Source of the DNA: Bacteroidota bacterium
Lineage (GTDB): Bacteria > Bacteroidota > Bacteroidia > Bacteroidales > FEN-979
NCBI GenBank assembly: GCA_026391755.1
Contig: JAPLDN010000020.1
Coordinates: 1 to 8,725, forward strand
Reading direction: 5' to 3'
Length of the DNA: 8,725 bases
In this document: positions 6,068 through 8,725 of the stretch, one piece after another
Position numbering within the stretch: position 1 is the stretch's first letter
Layout: every line of letters begins with the position of its first letter
The notes under the pieces: generated by a model
What the model was told of the DNA's origin: nothing
The model's input: the letters and a program-made list of their open reading frames with translations, nothing else
Databases searched by the model: none
Made by a program: the position numbers and the translations under genes

Positions 6068-7723
6068 TTAATTGGCCAGTAATTCCTTTGCAGTTCTCAA
6101 GGCAGCCGGGCTTATATTTTCATTGCTCATCATCCTGGCAATCTCCTCAACCCTTTCGCTGTTTTTAAGTTTCCTCATAAGGGTAGTGGTAATATCTATG
6201 CCTTCCGATTTGTATACGTTATAATGATGCTCTCCTTTGCCAGCGATCTGGGGTAAATGGGTGATGACGATCACCTGCATTTCTGCCGACATCTTCTTAA
6301 GAATCGCACCCACTTTGCCGGCAATATCTCCTGATACGCCATTATCAATTTCATCAAAGATGATAGTTGGTAAAAGGTTCTTCCGGCTGACCATCGACTT
6401 GACTGTCAACATCAAACGCGAAAGCTCACCCCCGGAAGCTACTTTTGAAACCTCATTTGCAGCAATGCCTTTATTTGCCGAAAACAGGAATTTAACTTCA
6501 TCCAGCCCGCCGGTTCCGGGTTCTTTGTTCGAAATAATGTCGACAATGAACTTTGAAGCCGGCATACCGAGTTGGGAGAGACGGCTTTCTATCTCCTTTT
6601 CAAATTCGGGTTTCGCGGTTTTCCTGGCCTTTGAAATAAGTATAGCCTCCTGCATGAGCTTTTGATAAATCTGCTCCAGCTCAGCTTCAATTGACTTAAT
6701 CTTTAACTCGAGGTTATCATCTTCATTAAGCTTATTCTCAATGTTTTTTATAAGCTTTAAAAGTTCTCCCACATTAGGTGATGAGTGTTTCTTCTCAAGC
6801 CTGTAAATAAGGTCCATCCTCTGGGTAAGTCTTTGGATTTCTTCAGGATCAAATTGAACCTCTTCTTCGAGTTTCTCTATTTCCTTGAGTATATCCTTAA
6901 TGTCAATCTGGTCATTTTTAAGTCTGGAAGTTAGTTCTTCAATAGCAGGATGGAATTTTGAAGCAGTAAGCAAGCCGGCGATCACTTCATTCAGCATGGA
7001 CAGAATATTTATCTCTGCTCTGCCAACTTTTTCTGCAGCTGCAAATAAACTACCTTTAATTTCTTCGGTATGTGAAAGAATATCAAGCCTTTGTTCCGAT
7101 TCCTCCTGTTCACCTTCCTTGAGACTTGCTTTGACAAGCTCTTCCAGAAGAAAGCGGTAATAATCAAGCTCTCCTTTTGATCTTGCTTCTGTAATTTTAT
7201 AGTCCTCCAACTCCCTTTTCATCTGGGAATAACGTCTGAAACCTAGCTGATACCCTTTGAACACTTCGGTTTGCCCTGCATAGCTGTCTAATATAGCCAT
7301 CTGAAAATCAGCATCATTCAGAGTTATTACTGAATTCTGGGAATGAATATTCACCAGTTTATCACCCAACTCTTTCAGGAGGGTTAAATTAACAGGGGTG
7401 TCGTTGATAAAAGCCCTTGATTTCCCGTTTTGGTTGATCTCCCTTCGAAGGACTGTAGTGTCATCATAATCAAGATCATGAAGTGCAAAAAACTGTTCGA
7501 GCCCATATCCGTTGATTTGGAAAATGCCTTCGACAATGCACTTCCCGCTTTTATCAAGCAATGAAGATGTATCGGCCCTCTGCCCGAGGATCAGGCTTAA
7601 TGCTCCCAGCAAGATTGATTTGCCTGATCCGGTTTCACCGGTCACAACCGATAATCCCGGATATAATTCTATCTCCATGTCATGGATAAGAATATAGTTA
7701 TCAATCGACAGCTTCCTGAGCAT
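6068..7723 (-). CDS. recN: DNA repair protein RecN
   Basis: SMC-like ATPase that acts at double-strand breaks and supports RecA-dependent recombination. It has 551 residues, the usual size. The N-terminal ATPase half has Walker A GETGSGKS at 29-36 within a Rad50/SMC-like start (MLRKLSIDNYILIHDMEIEL). The middle, about 150-370, is charged and heptad-like, as expected for the antiparallel coiled coil. The C-terminal half has the ABC signature SGGELS at 430-435, Walker B ending in Asp457-Glu458 (IIFDEIDNGVSG), and the switch His489 (VITHLPQIAGKG). All ATPase elements are intact. The ATG at 7723 lies 22 nt after the DUF4835 stop, in the coaBC - DUF4835 - recN order common in Bacteroidota. I see no LexA-type operator, and the gene is probably read through from upstream. 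Confidence 0.97.
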   Translation of the reverse strand: MLRKLSIDNYILIHDMEIELYPGLSVVTGETGSGKSILLGALSLILGQRADTSSLLDKSGKCIVEGIFQINGYGLEQFFALHDLDYDDTTVLRREINQNGKSRAFINDTPVNLTLLKELGDKLVNIHSQNSVITLNDADFQMAILDSYAGQTEVFKGYQLGFRRYSQMKRELEDYKITEARSKGELDYYRFLLEELVKASLKEGEQEESEQRLDILSHTEEIKGSLFAAAEKVGRAEINILSMLNEVIAGLLTASKFHPAIEELTSRLKNDQIDIKDILKEIEKLEEEVQFDPEEIQRLTQRMDLIYRLEKKHSSPNVGELLKLIKNIENKLNEDDNLELKIKSIEAELEQIYQKLMQEAILISKARKTAKPEFEKEIESRLSQLGMPASKFIVDIISNKEPGTGGLDEVKFLFSANKGIAANEVSKVASGGELSRLMLTVKSMVSRKNLLPTIIFDEIDNGVSGDIAGKVGAILKKMSAEMQVIVITHLPQIAGKGEHHYNVYKSEGIDITTTLMRKLKNSERVEEIARMMSNENISPAALRTAKELLAN

Positions 7724-7745
7724 TGTCGCAATTAAATAAGAAAAA

Positions 7746-8651
7746 TTATCTGTTTTCCAGAATTGCCTGGTATTTTGATCCGTTAGCAGGATCCAACTCC
7801 TTAAAAATGTTCACTACAGTTGCTTTTTCAGAAGGAGGAACTTTTTGGTCGGAATAGACATTGATAAATTCATCACGTTTGGCATCGGTGAGCAGCTGAA
7901 TCGCAAAAAGTTCAGGTTTAGCATTATATAGCGTCTTAATCCCCTCAAGGCTTTGGGTACAGTTTTCCCTTCCGCCGTCAACTTTTTCATACATCTGGTC
8001 AAGGCCAAGGCGGTGAAATTTATAATAAAAATCCCTTAATTCCGAATTGCTTGGATTGAGAAAATTCTCTACCATCCAGTAACGGTTCCGTGTTCCGTCA
8101 AAAGCTTTCCAGCCTGGTTCATTTGCATTCTGAGCCGTGGTGACAACCTGCTGGGCCTTGACAAGGAAGGCCTGTCCGCCATTTTGAGAGAATGAATCAA
8201 AGTACAATCCAAGGTACATATAAGTATAAAATGCCAGGACTGAGGTAAGGTTTGAGCTAAAGGTACCGTCGGAATAATCGAGCGGCTGGAACTCGGTATA
8301 GTGGAATTGAAATCCCTTATCAATATAGTTCAGCAAAACGGTATTATATGCTGAATTAAGCACAGGACGCCTTAGTACAAGATTAATATTACCAGTAAAT
8401 TCATCAGCTGCAAGACGGTTATTCACGGTAATAAGGAAAGTGCATTCTATCCTTTCTTCAATTTTGAAGTTGTAATTTGACCATTTACGGTTGTTTATAA
8501 ACTCATAAATGGCGTTTTGCAGGGTTTCAAAAACACGTTTATCGGTACCTTCGATCTGCTGGGCTGAGACGCTTACAGTGCAATTCATTTCCTGGGCCGA
8601 TGAATATATGCCTGAAAGGAGAACAGATGCTATGAGCAGGAATCGTTTCAT
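7746..8651 (-). CDS. porD: DUF4835-family secreted protein (annotated elsewhere as type IX secretion protein PorD)
   Basis: A 301-residue protein with a clear signal peptide: MKR, then a hydrophobic core (FLLIASVLLSGIYS), and likely cleavage after SSA near residue 19, so mature protein would begin near QEMNCTVSV. There is no lipobox, since the first cysteine is well past the cleavage site, so it should be periplasmic or outer-membrane associated. The mature part matches what I remember of DUF4835: NCTVSV at the start, an ETLQNAIYEFINNRKW segment, and a middle rich in Tyr and Phe (FHYTEFQPLDYSDGTFSSN, then YMYLGLYFDSF). Databases label this family PorD of the type IX secretion system; its mechanism is unclear to me, and nothing in the sequence shows one. 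Its ATG overlaps the upstream TGA by 4 nt (ATGA), and recN follows after 22 nt, the conserved Bacteroidota arrangement. Confidence 0.87.
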   Translation of the reverse strand: MKRFLLIASVLLSGIYSSAQEMNCTVSVSAQQIEGTDKRVFETLQNAIYEFINNRKWSNYNFKIEERIECTFLITVNNRLAADEFTGNINLVLRRPVLNSAYNTVLLNYIDKGFQFHYTEFQPLDYSDGTFSSNLTSVLAFYTYMYLGLYFDSFSQNGGQAFLVKAQQVVTTAQNANEPGWKAFDGTRNRYWMVENFLNPSNSELRDFYYKFHRLGLDQMYEKVDGGRENCTQSLEGIKTLYNAKPELFAIQLLTDAKRDEFINVYSDQKVPPSEKATVVNIFKELDPANGSKYQAILENR

Positions 8652-8725
8652 TTTTTGGAAATAATATCCCAGATATCCTTTGCTACTTCTTCCTTAGGTT
8701 TATTAGTACCGCGATGAATAACCCC
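8648..8725 (-). CDS. coaBC: C-terminal fragment, probably CoaBC (phosphopantothenoylcysteine decarboxylase / phosphopantothenate-cysteine ligase)
   Basis: Only the last 25 codons and the TGA are in the window, in an open frame entering from the right edge. The tail reads GVIHRGTNKPKEEVAKDIWD followed by IISKK. A closing KEEVAxDIxDxI helix is typical of the ligase (CoaB) half of CoaBC. The gene order coaBC, DUF4835, recN is common in Bacteroidota, and this supports the call more than the short sequence does. If correct, the enzyme makes 4'-phosphopantetheine in coenzyme A synthesis. The TGA overlaps the DUF4835 ATG by 4 nt, so the two are translationally coupled. Confidence 0.65.
   Translation of the reverse strand, partial: GVIHRGTNKPKEEVAKDIWDIISKK

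Overview
The window reads as chromosomal DNA of a Bacteroidota bacterium, probably Bacteroidales-like. Supporting points are the coaBC - DUF4835/PorD - recN gene order, a two-gene form of the membrane Fe-S oxidoreductase beside etfBA, weak Shine-Dalgarno sequences, and a TAnnTTTG-type promoter element. Every gene I can support lies on the minus strand, so the text order of transcription runs from high to low coordinates. The window is gene-dense with no stretch over 300 bases lacking coding sequence, and I see no RNA genes, mobile elements, CRISPR arrays or phage genes.

Right part (8725 to 6068): the last codons of a protein that is probably CoaBC overlap by 4 nt the start of a secreted DUF4835/PorD-family protein. 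This is followed after 22 nt by recN, the SMC-like recombination repair ATPase. Next comes fabI (5988 to 5161), the enoyl-ACP reductase of fatty acid synthesis. A weak hairpin plus T-tract spans the fabI stop, and a Bacteroidota-style -7 element follows at once, suggesting a transcription-unit boundary.

Left part (5103 to 1): a five-gene set, etfB, etfA, a membrane haem/ferredoxin-type subunit, a CCG-domain Fe-S subunit and an acyl-CoA dehydrogenase that runs off the left edge. Together they describe an electron path from acyl-CoA through the dehydrogenase FAD, the electron transfer flavoprotein and a membrane Fe-S oxidoreductase of the EMO (ETF:menaquinone oxidoreductase) type into the quinone pool. 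That is the respiratory arm of fatty-acid beta-oxidation.

The most notable observation is a single in-frame TAA at 2241-2239 inside the membrane subunit. The same frame continues for 89 more codons and encodes the second four-cysteine ferredoxin motif before ending at 1969, where it touches the next gene. As written, the ETF-to-quinone subunit loses one of two expected [4Fe-4S] clusters. This is a recent nonsense mutation, a sequence error, or (less likely) readthrough. I found no convincing wholly new system; the rest is a recognisable, well-conserved housekeeping and beta-oxidation region.
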